NCBI RefSeq assembly: GCF_900182985.1 | Contig: NZ_FXUY01000002.1 | Location: 1,227,001 to 1,291,000 of the forward strand | Direction: 5' to 3' | DNA from: Pseudomonas helmanticensis | GTDB taxonomy: Bacteria; Pseudomonadota; Gammaproteobacteria; Pseudomonadales; Pseudomonadaceae | DNA: 64,000 nt | The notes under the pieces: model-generated | Told to the model about the DNA's origin: nothing | The model's database searches: none | Seen by the model: only the letters and a program-made list of their open reading frames with translations | Shown: positions 37,254 through 48,293 of the stretch, in pieces | Numbering within the stretch: the stretch's first letter is position 1 | How the letters are laid out: every line of letters begins with the position of its first letter | Position numbers and translations under genes: made by a program

Positions 37254-38288
37254 TTATTGACCCAACTTCAGGCGAGCAGTCTCGCCACTGGTGAACGGAG
37301 CGATATCGACCGGCTGGCCGTTGTAGCTGACCTGTGCAGCGCGGGCAACACCCAGACGCACGCTGAGCGGTGGCTTGCCGGAAACTGATACGTTGTCGCC
37401 TTTATGCTTCAGGCCGCTGAACAACACCTTGCCGCGACCATCGGTAACCTGAGCCCAGCAATCGGCGTTGAACTGCAGTTGCACCTGACCGTCGCCAGCA
37501 ACCGGAGCGGCCGCTTCTGCGGTGGGTGCAGGCGCAGCAGGAACGACTGGCGCAGTGACAGTTGGCGCTGGCGTAGCAGGAACGTTTGGCGCTGGCGTGG
37601 CCGGAGTGGCGACAACCGGCGCTGGCGTATGTACCGGAGCGGTTGGCGTAGCAACCGGTGCAGTTGGTGCGGTTACCGGGGCGACCGCTTCAGCACCGGT
37701 CGATTCAGCAGTGGTTTCAGACTGAGGCAGGGCCAGCGCAGTCGACGTATCGGCTTGATTCTCCTCGACAGCCTGGTCTTCCGGCTCATCGATCGGGTGA
37801 ATCTGCGTCGTGCCGTCGGCACCCTCGACTTCAACGTGTTCAGGCGTCAGGCCGATCAGGTCCTTGGTCCGCAGCGAGGTCTGGTCCTGCCACCAGACGA
37901 AACCGCCGCCGATGACTGCAATCAGCAGCAACAAGCTGACGATGCGCAAGATGGTGTGGGAAACCCGCACCGGCTCTTCGATACGGCCGAGGGCGTGGAC
38001 GTTGCTGCCCTGGGAATCGGTGCCGGTGGACTGGTCGAACTGCTGGACCAGAACGGTCTGGTCCATGCCGAGCAACTTGGCGTAGGCGCGAATGTAACCG
38101 CGAGCAAACGTGTGCCCCGGCAGCTTGTCGAAAGCGCCGGTTTCCAGATTGCTCAGGGAGGTCACGGTGAGGTTGAGCTTGAGGGCCACTTCGGCCAGCG
38201 ACCAGCCATTGCTTTCGCGGGCCTGGCGCAGGGTCTCACCGGGATTAACGCGATTCGCTGCTACAACTTCGGGATGCGCCGCTTTCAT
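37254..38288 (-). CDS. rodZ: RodZ-like cell-shape protein
   Basis: 344 aa from ATG 38288 (or 38291, adjacent ATG). An N-terminal XRE-like HTH (GETLRQARESNGWSLAEVA) in the cytosol binds MreB in known homologues. A membrane helix (RIVSLLLLIAVIGGGFVWW) is near 115, then a long Pro/Ala/Thr/Val repeat linker (about 190-265), and a periplasmic DUF4115 domain at the end. The start overlaps the pilF stop. Confidence 0.92.
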   Translation of the reverse strand: MKAAHPEVVAANRVNPGETLRQARESNGWSLAEVALKLNLTVTSLSNLETGAFDKLPGHTFARGYIRAYAKLLGMDQTVLVQQFDQSTGTDSQGSNVHALGRIEEPVRVSHTILRIVSLLLLIAVIGGGFVWWQDQTSLRTKDLIGLTPEHVEVEGADGTTQIHPIDEPEDQAVEENQADTSTALALPQSETTAESTGAEAVAPVTAPTAPVATPTAPVHTPAPVVATPATPAPNVPATPAPTVTAPVVPAAPAPTAEAAAPVAGDGQVQLQFNADCWAQVTDGRGKVLFSGLKHKGDNVSVSGKPPLSVRLGVARAAQVSYNGQPVDIAPFTSGETARLKLGQ

Positions 38289-39046
38289 CATTGCTCCGAC
38301 AGGTATTGCTGATATTCCGGCGTACCGGGATAGAGTCGTTTTAATTGCAGGCCGTAACTGGCGGCCTTGTCGCGATCTTCAAACACTTTTGCCAGCCGAA
38401 CGCCGAGCAATAGACTACGTGCATTTTGTTCGGTTAGCAGGCTGAAACGGTCGTAATAGTCACGTGCGGGCACATAATGCCTGTCTTCGAAGGACAACTC
38501 AGCCATTTCCAGCAAGGCACGTGGCTGCTGGCGGTTCAAACGCAGGGCCTTTTCCAGCTGTTGCTGCGCCAGATCACGCTGCCCCAGCTTCGAAGCTGTC
38601 ATGCCGAGGTTCTCGAACACGCGCGAACGCTCAGGATACAGGGTATCGGCGGCGGCCTGTTCAAAACGCTCGTAGGCTTCCTTGTAACGCTGTTCTTCGT
38701 AGAGAAAACTGCCGTAGTTATTGAGGATGCGCGCATCGGCGGGACGGGAAGACAAGGCTTTGCGGAAATGCTCGTCAGCAAGTGCTGGCTCCAATTCGGC
38801 CTGAAACACCAGCCCGAGGGCCGCGTTGGCGTCGGGATCGGAGCTGTCCAGCTCCAGCGCTTTCTTCAGTGGAACCTTGGCCCGCTCGGTCATGCCTTGC
38901 TGCAAGTATCCCAGCCCCAGCTGCACATAGGCAGCCCGCGCTTCATCGCGGCCCTTGCTGGTCTTCATCGGGTTGTAGTCACCCGACAGGACACAACCAG
39001 CACACAGGCTGGCCAACAGCAACAGCAGCGCAAAGCGCAGGGACAT
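38288..39046 (-). CDS. pilF: type IV pilus biogenesis lipoprotein PilF/PilW
   Basis: 252 aa. Lipobox LCAGCVLSG, then six TPR repeats (ARAAYVQLGLGYLQQGM and so on). PilF is the pilotin that brings the PilQ secretin to the outer membrane. Conserved neighbour of rlmN and rodZ in Pseudomonas. Confidence 0.93.
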   Translation of the reverse strand: MSLRFALLLLLASLCAGCVLSGDYNPMKTSKGRDEARAAYVQLGLGYLQQGMTERAKVPLKKALELDSSDPDANAALGLVFQAELEPALADEHFRKALSSRPADARILNNYGSFLYEEQRYKEAYERFEQAAADTLYPERSRVFENLGMTASKLGQRDLAQQQLEKALRLNRQQPRALLEMAELSFEDRHYVPARDYYDRFSLLTEQNARSLLLGVRLAKVFEDRDKAASYGLQLKRLYPGTPEYQQYLSEQ

Positions 39047-39058
39047 AGAGATCCTCTC

Positions 39059-40207
39059 TTAGTTAGTGTTCGCGGCGTTCTGTGCCAGATCGCTGTCGGC
39101 GTTCAACTCACGCACGGCGATGTAACGTTCGCTGCGACGGGTGCGATCCAGCACCTGCCCTACCAATTGACCACATGCGGCGTCGATGTCTTCACCACGG
39201 GTAGTGCGGACAGTGACGTTGAAACCGGCCTGATGCAACTGATCCTGGAAACGACGGATCGCGTTGTTGCTCGGACGCTCGTACCCGGAATGCGGGAACG
39301 GGTTGAACGGAATCAGGTTGATCTTGCACGGAATGTTCTTCAGCAGCTCGACCATCTCGACGGCGTGTTCAACCTTGTCGTTGATGTCTTTGAGCAAGGT
39401 GTACTCGATGGTCAGCACTCGCTTCTCGCCCAAAGACGACATGTAGCGCTGGCACGACTCGAGCAGCATCTTAAGCGGATATTTCTTGTTGATCGGCACC
39501 AATTGGTTACGCAATGCGTCATTCGGTGCGTGCAGGGACAACGCCAGCGAGACGTCGATGTGCTTGGCCAGCTCATCGATCATCGGCACCACGCCCGAAG
39601 TGGACAGGGTTACGCGGCGCTTGGAAATCCCGTAGCCGAGGTCATCCATCATCAGATGCATGGCGGCGACGACGTTGTCGAAGTTCAGCAGCGGCTCACC
39701 CATGCCCATCATCACCACGTTGGTGATGGCACGGTCGACGGTTGCCGGGACACTGCCGAAAGATTTGTTGGCAATCCACACCTGGCCGATGACTTCGGCG
39801 GCGGTGAGGTTGCTATTGAAGCCTTGCTTGCCGGTGGAGCAGAAACTGCAATCCAGGGCACAGCCTGCCTGGGACGAAACGCACAAGGTGCCGCGCTTGC
39901 CCTGCGGAATGTACACGGTCTCGACGCAGCTGCCGGACGCCACACGCACCACCCACTTACGGGTGCCGTCGGTGGAGATGTCCTCGCTGACCACTTCCGG
40001 ACCACGGACCTCAGCAATAACCTTGAGCTTGTCGCGCAAGGCCTTGCTGACGTTCGTCATGGCGTCGAAATCATCGACACCAAAGTGGTGAATCCATTTC
40101 ATTACCTGACCGGCACGGAAACGCTTCTCCCCGATTGAGTCGAAGAATTTTTCCATTTCCTGTTGAGTCAGACCCAGCAGGTTGGTTTTTACAGTCGATG
40201 TAGTCAT
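39059..40207 (-). CDS. rlmN: 23S rRNA/tRNA A2503/A37 C2-methyltransferase
   Basis: 382 aa radical-SAM enzyme with the cluster motif [12 protein letters not shown] (about 116-127) and the conserved C-terminal Cys in [10 protein letters not shown], which forms the methyl-transfer intermediate. Modifies A2503 of 23S rRNA and A37 of some tRNAs. 28 bp after ndk. Confidence 0.96.
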   Translation of the reverse strand: MTTSTVKTNLLGLTQQEMEKFFDSIGEKRFRAGQVMKWIHHFGVDDFDAMTNVSKALRDKLKVIAEVRGPEVVSEDISTDGTRKWVVRVASGSCVETVYIPQGKRGTLCVSSQAGCALDCSFCSTGKQGFNSNLTAAEVIGQVWIANKSFGSVPATVDRAITNVVMMGMGEPLLNFDNVVAAMHLMMDDLGYGISKRRVTLSTSGVVPMIDELAKHIDVSLALSLHAPNDALRNQLVPINKKYPLKMLLESCQRYMSSLGEKRVLTIEYTLLKDINDKVEHAVEMVELLKNIPCKINLIPFNPFPHSGYERPSNNAIRRFQDQLHQAGFNVTVRTTRGEDIDAACGQLVGQVLDRTRRSERYIAVRELNADSDLAQNAANTN

Positions 40208-40235
40208 GGATTCACCTTCACTCTTAAGCCAATGC

Positions 40236-40661
40236 TTAGCGAGTGGTTACTTCAGTAGCTGCGAAGAAGTACGAGATTTCACGAGCAGCTGCGGCTTCGG
40301 AGTCCGAACCGTGAACAGCGTTGGCGTCGATGGAATCAGCGAAGTCAGCGCGGATGGTGCCGGCAGCAGCTTCTTTAGGGTTGGTAGCGCCCATCAGCTC
40401 ACGGTTCAGAGCGATAGCGTTTTCGCCTTCCAGAACCTGAACAACAACAGGACCGGAGATCATGAAAGCAACCAGGTCGCCGAAGAAACCACGAGCGCTG
40501 TGCTCAGCGTAGAAGCCTTCAGCTTCAGCTTTGGACAGTTGCTTCAGTTTCGAAGCTACAACGCGCAGGCCGGCTTTTTCGAAACGAGTGGTGATTTCGC
40601 CGATGACGTTTTTTGCAACAGCGTCAGGCTTGATGATGGAGAAAGTGCGTTGAACAGCCAT
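40236..40661 (-). CDS. ndk: nucleoside diphosphate kinase
   Basis: 141 aa. Phosphorylates NDPs to NTPs via a phosphohistidine: [12 protein letters not shown] holds the active His near residue 117; [13 protein letters not shown] is the conserved start. A hairpin separates it from iscX. Confidence 0.97.
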   Translation of the reverse strand: MAVQRTFSIIKPDAVAKNVIGEITTRFEKAGLRVVASKLKQLSKAEAEGFYAEHSARGFFGDLVAFMISGPVVVQVLEGENAIALNRELMGATNPKEAAAGTIRADFADSIDANAVHGSDSEAAAAREISYFFAATEVTTR

Positions 40662-40697
40662 GGTGTAACTCCAGAAACGGTAATTTGCGAAAAATTA

Positions 40698-40720
40698 AAC
40701 CCGCGAATTATACGCGGGTT
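40698..40720 (-). terminator. terminator after iscX
   Basis: AACCCGCG / CGCGGGTT stem with a 7-nt loop, followed on the minus strand by TAATTTTTC. It separates the isc operon from ndk. Confidence 0.7.
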
Positions 40721-40749
40721 CTTGGGTATTGCCTAACCTGCGAGGACGA

Positions 40750-40950
40750 TCAGTCCAATTCTTCAGCCCAGAGCGTCTGAACCGCTTCCAACACCTTCTC
40801 GCCAACTCGACCAGAGGTATTGTCAAAATCAGGCAGCTCTTTGATCCATTGCTGCAGATCGACGAAATTGACAGAAAACGGATCTACACCCGGCTTGGCC
40901 TCGGCCAACTCTTCTGCAATACGTTGAACATCATTCCAACCGTAGCTCAT
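40750..40950 (-). CDS. iscX: Fe-S assembly protein IscX
   Basis: 66 aa acidic protein (WNDVQRIAEELAE, then DPFSVNFVDLQQWIKELPDF), typical IscX. Binds IscS and modulates iron delivery. Last gene of the isc operon. Confidence 0.95.
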   Translation of the reverse strand: MSYGWNDVQRIAEELAEAKPGVDPFSVNFVDLQQWIKELPDFDNTSGRVGEKVLEAVQTLWAEELD

Positions 40951-40964
40951 GACAGTCTTACCAG

Positions 40965-41306
40965 TCAGTGCGGCGCTTCAGCCGCATGGTTAAGCGAATA
41001 TTTCGGAATCTCGACGGTGATGTCTTCTTCACCGACGATGGCCTGACAGGCCAGACGCGATTGCGCTTCCAGACCCCAGGCACGATCGAGGAAGTCTTCT
41101 TCCAGCTCGTCGGCCTCTTCCATCGAGTCGAAACCCTCGCGGATGATGCAGTGGCAGGTGGTGCAAGCGCAGACGCCGCCGCAGGCGCTTTCCATCTCGA
41201 TGTGGTGTTCGTGGGCCAGTTCGAGAATCGATGTGCCGGGCGCAGCCTCGACCACCATGCCTTCAGGGCAGAACTTCTCGTGGGGCAGAAAAATGACCTG
41301 CGGCAT
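40965..41306 (-). CDS. fdx: ISC-type 2Fe-2S ferredoxin
   Basis: 113 aa. Cluster ligands in SACGGVCACTTCHC and the later LACQA. Donates electrons during Fe-S assembly. The start codon abuts the hscA stop, a coupled pair. Confidence 0.96.
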   Translation of the reverse strand: MPQVIFLPHEKFCPEGMVVEAAPGTSILELAHEHHIEMESACGGVCACTTCHCIIREGFDSMEEADELEEDFLDRAWGLEAQSRLACQAIVGEEDITVEIPKYSLNHAAEAPH

Positions 41307-43171
41307 CAGATATCCTCGATTTCATTCAGATTGCGCCCCGACAGAGCGGCTTTCACCGTCAGATCCATGCGGCGGGCAGCAAAAGCATCGGTCACTTGCG
41401 ACAGACGCTTGGTCTGCTGCTCGATGGCGTAACCATCAGTACCTTTCATCAGTTCAGCCAGTTCCTGCAGCTGCAGGTCGATGACCATGCGCTCTTCGGC
41501 GTCGAGCAAACGCTCGCCATCAACCTCCAGAGCACCCTGCACAGCTTCGATCAGGCGCTGGGCATCGACTTGCTGCTCGCGCAGAACGCGGGCGACTTTA
41601 TCGTCATTGGCATGCTGGAACGAATCTTTGAGCATTTTGGCGATTTCGCCGTCGGTCAGACCGTAGGACGGCTTGACCTGAATGCTCGCCTCAACGCCCG
41701 AACCCAGTTCACGGGCAGAAACACTAAGCAGACCGTCGGCATCGACCTGGAAGGTCACGCGAATTTTCGCCGCACCCGCCACCATCGCTGGAATGCCACG
41801 CAATTCGAAGCGCGCCAGCGAACGGCAGTCACTGATCAGCTCGCGCTCACCCTGCAGGACGTGGATCGCCATGGCTGACTGGCCGTCTTTGTACGTAGTG
41901 AAATCCTGTGCGCGAGCGACGGGGATGGTGGTGTTGCGCGGAATCACCTTTTCCATCAAGCCACCCATGGTTTCCAGCCCCAGGGACAGCGGAATCACGT
42001 CGAGCAGCAGCAGTTCGCCGCCATCGCGCTTGTTGCCAGCCAGGGTATCGGCCTGAATCGCGGCACCAATGGCCACCACTTGATCCGGGTCGATTTCAGT
42101 CAGAGGTTGACGACCGAAGGCTTCGGCAACGGCTTCGCGAACACGCGGCACGCGCGTCGAACCGCCAACCATGACCACAGCATGTACGTCGTCAAGCTCG
42201 ATGCCGGAATCGCGAACGGCACGGCGGCAGGCTTTCAGGCTGCGCGCGACCATTGGCTCGATCAGCGTATCGAAGGCTTCACGGGTCAGCGGTGCTTTCC
42301 AGTCGCCGTAAGCCACTTCAACGCTGGCCGCATCGGTCAGGGCTTCTTTGGCCGCGCAAGCAGTTTGCAGCAGATTGCGTTGTGCGCCCGGATCGAGATC
42401 GGCGGACAGGCCCGCGCTCTCGATGATCCAGCCGGCAATCGCGTGATCGAAGTCATCGCCGCCCAGCGCGCTGTCGCCGCCAGTGGCCAGAACCTCGAAA
42501 ACACCGCCAGTCAGACGCAAAATCGAAATATCGAAGGTACCGCCGCCGAGGTCATAAATCGCGACCAGGCCTTCAGCGTGCTGATCCAGACCGTACGCCA
42601 CAGCGGCCGCAGTCGGTTCATTGAGCAGACGCAGCACGTTCAGCCCGGCGAGTTTTGCCGCATCTTTGGTGGCTTGACGCTGAGCATCGTCGAAGTAGGC
42701 CGGAACGGTAATCACCGCGCCAACCAGTTCGCCGCCCAACGTCGCTTCAGCGCGCTGACGCAGCACCTTGAGGATATCGGCGGAGACTTCGACCGGGCTT
42801 TTCGGGCCTTGCACGGTGTCGATGAACGGCATGTGCGATTCGCCACCGACAAAGCGGTATGGCAGTTGCTCGCCCAATTGCTTGACGTCGGACAGACCAC
42901 GACCCATCAAGCGCTTGACCGACAGCACGGTGTTCAAGGGATCGGAGGCGGCAGCCAGCTTGGCCGACTCGCCGACTTCAACGCGATCAGCGTGATAACG
43001 CACAGCGGACGGCAGGATGACCTGCCCGTTTGCGTCGGCCAACGGCTCGGAAAGACCACTGCGCAACGCAGCGACCAGCGAATTGGTAGTGCCCAAGTCG
43101 ATACCCACAGCCAGACGACGCTGGTGCGGTTGAGGACTTTGGCCGGGTTCGGCGATCTGCAGTAGGGCCAT
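41306..43171 (-). CDS. hscA: Hsc66 Fe-S chaperone
   Basis: 621 aa Hsp70-type ATPase: [13 protein letters not shown] near 22, [29 protein letters not shown]. The substrate domain recognises the LPPVK motif of IscU, which is present here in the IscU sequence. Works with HscB. Confidence 0.97.
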   Translation of the reverse strand: MALLQIAEPGQSPQPHQRRLAVGIDLGTTNSLVAALRSGLSEPLADANGQVILPSAVRYHADRVEVGESAKLAAASDPLNTVLSVKRLMGRGLSDVKQLGEQLPYRFVGGESHMPFIDTVQGPKSPVEVSADILKVLRQRAEATLGGELVGAVITVPAYFDDAQRQATKDAAKLAGLNVLRLLNEPTAAAVAYGLDQHAEGLVAIYDLGGGTFDISILRLTGGVFEVLATGGDSALGGDDFDHAIAGWIIESAGLSADLDPGAQRNLLQTACAAKEALTDAASVEVAYGDWKAPLTREAFDTLIEPMVARSLKACRRAVRDSGIELDDVHAVVMVGGSTRVPRVREAVAEAFGRQPLTEIDPDQVVAIGAAIQADTLAGNKRDGGELLLLDVIPLSLGLETMGGLMEKVIPRNTTIPVARAQDFTTYKDGQSAMAIHVLQGERELISDCRSLARFELRGIPAMVAGAAKIRVTFQVDADGLLSVSARELGSGVEASIQVKPSYGLTDGEIAKMLKDSFQHANDDKVARVLREQQVDAQRLIEAVQGALEVDGERLLDAEERMVIDLQLQELAELMKGTDGYAIEQQTKRLSQVTDAFAARRMDLTVKAALSGRNLNEIEDI

Positions 43172-43222
43172 CGTGATCAGGACTTATCTGTATATCAGGC
43201 GTGCGACCGGAGCGGCACTGGG

Positions 43223-43744
43223 TTAATCGTCGAGGCGCTCTTCTAACTGGCGCACTTCGTAGGTGAGCTTGTCGAGGAACTGCATGCGCCGCATCAGGCG
43301 TTCGGCCTGTTCGCGTTGCGCCGCATCATTCCAACAGGCTGCGAAGCTTTCGTTGAGTTCTTCCTGAGCCACTTTCAAGCGCCGCTTGAACACCGCGACA
43401 CCGTCGAGGTCGGCACTGTCCTGGAGGTCTTCAAGCTCTTCGCGCCATTGCATCTGCTGCAGAAGAAACTCGGGATCATGGACAGTGACTTCCATCGGCA
43501 CTTCATGCCCGCTGATGGTCAGCAGGTAGCGTGCGCGCTGGGCCGGACTCTTGAGCGTCTGATAGGCGTCGTTGAGACGTGCAGACTGCTCGAGTGCCGT
43601 CCGCTGCTCACGCTCGGAAGCGTCGGCAAAGCGGTCAGGATGAACGCCGCGCACCAACTCACGATAGCGCGTGGCCAACTGCTCGAGATCCAGACGGAAA
43701 CTCGGTTGCAGCTCGAATAAAGCGAAATGACAAGGAATACCCAC
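43223..43744 (-). CDS. hscB: Fe-S co-chaperone HscB
   Basis: 173 aa from GTG 43744 ([14 protein letters not shown] is the family start); a longer frame to 43783 overlaps iscA and is rejected. J-domain with the HPD tripeptide ([10 protein letters not shown]) and a C-terminal three-helix bundle for IscU binding. Confidence 0.93.
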   Translation of the reverse strand: MGIPCHFALFELQPSFRLDLEQLATRYRELVRGVHPDRFADASEREQRTALEQSARLNDAYQTLKSPAQRARYLLTISGHEVPMEVTVHDPEFLLQQMQWREELEDLQDSADLDGVAVFKRRLKVAQEELNESFAACWNDAAQREQAERLMRRMQFLDKLTYEVRQLEERLDD

Positions 43745-43752
43745 GACAAGCC

Positions 43753-44076
43753 TCAGATGTTGAAGCTTTCGCCGCAGCCACACTCACCGCGTACGTTGGG
43801 GTTGTTGAACTTGAAGCCTTCGTTCAACCCTTCCTTGACGAAATCGAGCTCGGTGCCGTCCAGGTAGGCGAGGCTTTTCGGGTCGATGATCACTTTTTCG
43901 CCGTGACTCTCGAACACCTGATCCTCTGCAACCACCTCGTCGACAAACTCCAGCACGTAGGCAAGGCCGGAACAGCCTGTGGTGCGAACACCCAGACGAA
44001 TCCCTTCACCTTTGCCGCGCCCGTCGAGGGAGCGCCGCACGTGTCGAGCAGCCGCTTCTGTCATGCTGATAGCCAT
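43753..44076 (-). CDS. iscA: A-type Fe-S carrier IscA
   Basis: 107 aa from ATG 44076. The three conserved cysteines are in TTGCSGLAY and GECGCGESF. Transfers clusters to target enzymes. Confidence 0.95.
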   Translation of the reverse strand: MAISMTEAAARHVRRSLDGRGKGEGIRLGVRTTGCSGLAYVLEFVDEVVAEDQVFESHGEKVIIDPKSLAYLDGTELDFVKEGLNEGFKFNNPNVRGECGCGESFNI

Positions 44077-44110
44077 CGGTGACTCCTTACTCGTCGCCAA
44101 ATCTTGAAAG

Positions 44111-44497
44111 TCAGATCAAGCCTTTCTTCTGCTTGTAATCGCGAACTGCCGCTTTGATAGCGTCTTCTGCGAGTACGGAGCAGTGAATTTTCACTGGCGG
44201 CAGGGCCAGTTCTTCGGCCAGCTGAGTGTTCTTGATGGTTTCTGCTTCGTCCAGGGTCTTGCCCTTCATCCACTCGGTGGCGAGGGAGCTGGAAGCGATA
44301 GCCGAACCGCAGCCGTAGGTCTTGAACTTGGCATCTTCAATGATGCCAGCTTCGTTGACCTTGATCTGCAGGCGCATCACGTCGCCGCACGCCGGAGCGC
44401 CGACCATGCCGGTGCCGACATCAGGATCTTCCGCGTTCATCTTGCCGACGTTGCGCGGGTTTTCGTAGTGGTCGATGACCTTTTCGCTGTAAGCCAT
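44111..44497 (-). CDS. iscU: Fe-S scaffold IscU
   Basis: 128 aa from ATG 44497 ([15 protein letters not shown]). Cluster ligands in [17 protein letters not shown] and [11 protein letters not shown]; the HscA recognition motif LPPVK precedes the last. Confidence 0.97.
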   Translation of the reverse strand: MAYSEKVIDHYENPRNVGKMNAEDPDVGTGMVGAPACGDVMRLQIKVNEAGIIEDAKFKTYGCGSAIASSSLATEWMKGKTLDEAETIKNTQLAEELALPPVKIHCSVLAEDAIKAAVRDYKQKKGLI

Positions 44498-44598
44498 GAT
44501 TCTCAATCCTCACTCATCAGGGCCGCTCTTCAGACCCTGCAACTGCGCTGCGTAAATCGCCGCGTCGCTACAGGATCTGTATCCGGCGGCTTCTATAT

Positions 44599-45813
44599 TT
44601 AGTGTGCCGCCCACTCGATTTTCGAGATATCGACGCCGTCTTTGTACATGTCCCACAGCGGCGACAGAGCGCGCAGCTTGGTAACGGCCTCGCAGACTTT
44701 CTGCGCGGCGTAGTCGATTTCTTCTTCGGTGGTGAAACGGCCGAAGGTGAAGCGGATCGAGCTGTGTGCCAGTTCGTCGTTGCGGCCCAGGGCGCGCAGT
44801 ACGTACGAAGGCTCCAGCGACGCCGATGTGCAAGCCGAACCGGACGATACCGCCAGATCCTTGAGCGCCATGATCAGCGACTCGCCTTCAACGTAGTTGA
44901 AGCTCAGGTTCAGGTTGTGCGGAACGCGGGCGGTCAGGCTGCCGTTGACGTACAGCTCTTCCAGATGCTCGACCTGCTTGTAGAAGCGGTCGCTCAACGC
45001 TTTGATACGAACGTTTTCGGCCGCCATGTCTTCTTTGGCGACGCGGAACGCTTCGCCCATGCCGACGATCTGGTGGGTCGCCAGGGTGCCGGAACGCATG
45101 CCACGCTCGTGACCGCCGCCGTGCATGGTCGCTTCGATGCGCACACGCGGCTTGCGGCTGACGTACAGCGCGCCGATGCCTTTAGGGCCGTAGGTTTTGT
45201 GGGCGGAGAACGACATCATGTCGACTTTCAGTTTCTGCAGGTCGATGTCGACCTTGCCAGTGGACTGAGCAGCGTCGACGTGGAACAGAATGCCCTTGGC
45301 GCGGAGCATCTCGCCGATCGCGGCGATGTCGTTGACGGTGCCGATTTCGTTGTTCACGTGCATCACGGAGACCAGAATGGTGTCTTCGCGCAGTGCCGCT
45401 TCAATCATCGCCGGAGTGATCAGGCCGTCTTCAGTTGGCTCGAGGTAAGTCACTTCGAAACCTTCACGCTCCAGTTGGCGCATGGTGTCGAGGACAGCCT
45501 TGTGCTCAATCTTGGAGGTGATCAGGTGCTTGCCCTTGGAGCCGTAGAAATGCGCCGCGCCCTTGATTGCCAGGTTGTCGGATTCGGTAGCACCGGAGGT
45601 CCAGACGATTTCGCGCGGATCGGCGTTGACCAGATCGGCCACCTGACGACGGGCGTTTTCGACGGACTCTTCAGCCTTCCAGCCGAATACGTGGGAACGG
45701 GACGCCGGGTTACCGAAGTTTCCGTCAACCAGCAGGCATTCACTCATTTTTTGCGCAACGCGCGGATCGACCGGGGTGGTCGCAGAGTAATCAAGGTAAA
45801 TCGGCAATTTCAT
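44599..45813 (-). CDS. iscS: cysteine desulfurase IscS
   Basis: 404 aa PLP enzyme: the Schiff-base lysine in [11 protein letters not shown] (about 207) and the mobile persulfide cysteine in [14 protein letters not shown] (about 328). Supplies sulfur to IscU, thiolation and other pathways. 47 bp after iscR. Confidence 0.97.
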   Translation of the reverse strand: MKLPIYLDYSATTPVDPRVAQKMSECLLVDGNFGNPASRSHVFGWKAEESVENARRQVADLVNADPREIVWTSGATESDNLAIKGAAHFYGSKGKHLITSKIEHKAVLDTMRQLEREGFEVTYLEPTEDGLITPAMIEAALREDTILVSVMHVNNEIGTVNDIAAIGEMLRAKGILFHVDAAQSTGKVDIDLQKLKVDMMSFSAHKTYGPKGIGALYVSRKPRVRIEATMHGGGHERGMRSGTLATHQIVGMGEAFRVAKEDMAAENVRIKALSDRFYKQVEHLEELYVNGSLTARVPHNLNLSFNYVEGESLIMALKDLAVSSGSACTSASLEPSYVLRALGRNDELAHSSIRFTFGRFTTEEEIDYAAQKVCEAVTKLRALSPLWDMYKDGVDISKIEWAAH

Positions 45814-45860
45814 GGACTATCTCCTAAATCAGGGCTGGCGTGCCGCTAGCTCTTTGGCTG

Positions 45861-46352
45861 TCATTCGACGGCGGACGCTTCAATCTTGTCCAGGCGTGGC
45901 GCCTTGCTGTTGCAACGGCGCTGGTCCTGACGCTGGGCTACTTCTTGCACCTCACGGCGAGTTACAAGATCAGCCAAGCTGATACCACTTAGAAATTCGT
46001 GAATCTGCAGGCTCAAATCGCACCACAGATGATGGGTCAGGCACGTGTCGCCGGAATGGCAATCGCCCTGGCCCTGGCATTTGGTCGCATCGACCGATTC
46101 GTTTACCGCATCGATCACCTGGGCGACCTGGATGCCCTGCATGTCGCGGGACAACTGATAGCCACCACCCGGACCGCGAACGCTGGAAACCAGGTTGCTG
46201 CGGCGCAGCTTGGCGAACAGCTGTTCGAGGTAGGACAGGGAGATGCCTTGGCGCTCGGAGATATCGGCCAGGGACACGGGCCCGTGCTGCGCGTGCAACG
46301 CCAGGTCAAGCATGGCGGTCACGGCGTATCGGCCTTTTGTAGTCAGTCGCAT
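45861..46352 (-). CDS. iscR: Fe-S responsive regulator IscR
   Basis: 163 aa Rrf2 family. [25 protein letters not shown] and the 2Fe-2S ligands in [20 protein letters not shown]. Represses the isc operon when loaded with a cluster; a matching site lies in its own promoter. Confidence 0.96.
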   Translation of the reverse strand: MRLTTKGRYAVTAMLDLALHAQHGPVSLADISERQGISLSYLEQLFAKLRRSNLVSSVRGPGGGYQLSRDMQGIQVAQVIDAVNESVDATKCQGQGDCHSGDTCLTHHLWCDLSLQIHEFLSGISLADLVTRREVQEVAQRQDQRRCNSKAPRLDKIEASAVE

Positions 46353-46390
46353 GGACAGTTACCACGGAGTTCAGAATGGGGCGAGTATGC

Positions 46391-46416
46391 AATTCCCGAG
46401 TATTTAAGTCAACTTT
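46391..46416 (-). promoter_or_regulatory. type-1 IscR box at iscR promoter
   Basis: On the minus strand AAGTTGACTTAAATACTCGGGAATT, close to the E. coli type-1 IscR site ATAGTTGACT(A/T)...TACTCGGGAAT and to the iscR promoter, where TTGACT is also the -35. A weaker similar stretch (CCTGACTAAAGTACTAGG, 46423-46440) lies just upstream and may be a second site. Confidence 0.75.
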
Positions 46417-46509
46417 AAGACCTAGTACTTTAGTCAGGATTACCCGCAAAAGAGCGCGCGAATGATAGCAGGCTCTGCGGCCTAATGGCACACCCGCTGA
46501 CGGATGCCA

Positions 46510-46594
46510 CTGCAGGAGCTGCCGCAGGCTGCGATCTTTTGATTTTGCTCTTTACCAGATCAACAGATCGCAGCCTTCGGCAGCTCCTACAGGG
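46510..46594. repeat. REP-type palindromic pair (family A)
   Basis: ACTGCAGGAGCTGCCGCAGG...TTCGGCAGCTCCTACAGGG between iscR and cysE. Confidence 0.85.
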
Positions 46595-46597
46595 GCG

Positions 46598-47377
46598 CTA
46601 GCTGGCCTTGGATTCGTCTTTGCCTTTGACGCAGGCGAAGTCTTCTTCACGCAGCTCAGGCAGATCTTTCGCACAGTAATTGCTGCCCAGATCCTTCAGC
46701 GCGCCACACATGCCTTCCAGACGCCCGTCCACCGCTTGCAGGTGATCGAGCAACTGACCGATGGCGCGCGCCACCGGGTCGGGCATGTCTTCGCTGACCC
46801 CGTAGGCATCAAAACCGATCTTCTCGGCCATGGCCTTGCGCTTGGTTTCCTGCTCTTCGTCGGATTTGACGATGATCCGCCCGGGAATGCCCACAACGGT
46901 GGCGCCCGGCGGTACTTCTTTGGTCACAACAGCGTTGGAGCCGACCTTGGCACCCGCGCCCACGGTGAACGGGCCGAGTACTTTGGCGCCCGCACCCACG
47001 ACCACACCATCACCCAGCGTCGGGTGGCGCTTGCCTTTGTTCCAGCTGGTGCCACCGAGGGTCACGCCCTGGTAAATGGTCACGTCATCGCCAATCTCGG
47101 CGGTTTCACCGATGACGATGCCCATGCCGTGGTCGATAAAGAAACGACGACCGACTTTGGCGCCCGGATGAATCTCGATGCCGGTCAACCAGCGACCGAA
47201 GTTCGACACCAGCCGCGCCAGCCATTTCAACTCGTTGCGCCACAGCATGCCGGCCAATCGATGAATCCAGATCGCATGCATGCCGGGGTAGCAGGTCAGG
47301 ACTTCAAAAGCGTTACGCGCCGCCGGGTCTCGATGAAAAACGCTCTGGATATCTTCACGCAAACGCTCAAACATCAT
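46598..47377 (-). CDS. cysE: serine O-acetyltransferase
   Basis: 259 aa (two adjacent ATGs). Left-handed beta-helix acetyltransferase: [49 protein letters not shown]. First step of cysteine synthesis. Its ATG directly abuts the trmJ stop. Confidence 0.93.
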   Translation of the reverse strand: MMFERLREDIQSVFHRDPAARNAFEVLTCYPGMHAIWIHRLAGMLWRNELKWLARLVSNFGRWLTGIEIHPGAKVGRRFFIDHGMGIVIGETAEIGDDVTIYQGVTLGGTSWNKGKRHPTLGDGVVVGAGAKVLGPFTVGAGAKVGSNAVVTKEVPPGATVVGIPGRIIVKSDEEQETKRKAMAEKIGFDAYGVSEDMPDPVARAIGQLLDHLQAVDGRLEGMCGALKDLGSNYCAKDLPELREEDFACVKGKDESKAS

Positions 47378-48148
47378 TTAGTCCTTCCGCTTAAGAAGCT
47401 CACCACGGGCCGCTTTTTGGGTTTCCGTGAGGATGCCACGCAAAATATTCATTTCCGCCCGGCTGACCGAGCTGCGTCCGTACAACCGGCGCAGGCGCGC
47501 CATCAAGTGCCGTGGCTTTTCCGGATCGAGGAATTCGATGGCGACCAGCGTCTGCTCCAGATGCTCGTAAAAGCGCTCCAGCTCATCCATGGTCGCCAGC
47601 TCGGCGCTTTTCACCGAAGCCACTTCTTCTTTCTCGATCTTGCTCGGCTGACCTTGTGCGGCCAGCCAGGCCATGCGCACTTCGTAGCTCAACACCTGCA
47701 CCGCCGCGCCGAGGTTCAGCGAACTGAACTCAGGGTCGGAGGGGATGTGCACGTGAAAGTGACATCGCTGCAGCTCGTCATTGGTCAGGCCGGAATCTTC
47801 ACGACCGAACACCAAAGCAATTTCGGCGCCCTGCCCGGCCTCCTCGACCACTTTGGTGCCGCACTCGCGCGGATCCAGCAGTGGCCACGGAATGCGGCGA
47901 TCACGGGCACTGGTGCCGAGCACCAGATTGCAGCCAACCAAGGCGTCTTCCAGGGTGGCGACGACTTGTGCGTTTTCAAGGATGTCACCGGCACCGGAGG
48001 CGCGAGCATCGGCCTCGTGATGCGGAAACAGGCGCGGTTCGACCAGCACCAGTCGCGACAGACCCATGTTTTTCATGGCGCGCGCGGCCCCGCCGATATT
48101 GCCGGGGTGGCTGGTATTGACCAGGACGACACGAATGTTCTGCAGCAA
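47378..48148 (-). CDS. trmJ: tRNA Cm32/Um32 methyltransferase
   Basis: 256 aa SPOUT-family enzyme: VLVNTSHPGNIGGAARAMKNMG, ALVFGREDSGLTNDEL, NLGAAVQVLSYE. Methylates ribose 32 of tRNAs. Divergent from suhB, first of the trmJ-cysE pair. Confidence 0.93.
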   Translation of the reverse strand: MLQNIRVVLVNTSHPGNIGGAARAMKNMGLSRLVLVEPRLFPHHEADARASGAGDILENAQVVATLEDALVGCNLVLGTSARDRRIPWPLLDPRECGTKVVEEAGQGAEIALVFGREDSGLTNDELQRCHFHVHIPSDPEFSSLNLGAAVQVLSYEVRMAWLAAQGQPSKIEKEEVASVKSAELATMDELERFYEHLEQTLVAIEFLDPEKPRHLMARLRRLYGRSSVSRAEMNILRGILTETQKAARGELLKRKD

Positions 48149-48293
48149 GGGAGGCGCTCTCGGACACAGGAAAGGGGTGCAAATCTTACAGAACAGCCTA
48201 CCGTTAAGCTATGAAAGCGAACAGCGTCCTTCACCTGAAGAAAAGTTCTGATAGAATGCGCGGCTTTCTTTAACAACCTTAGGTGACACATCC

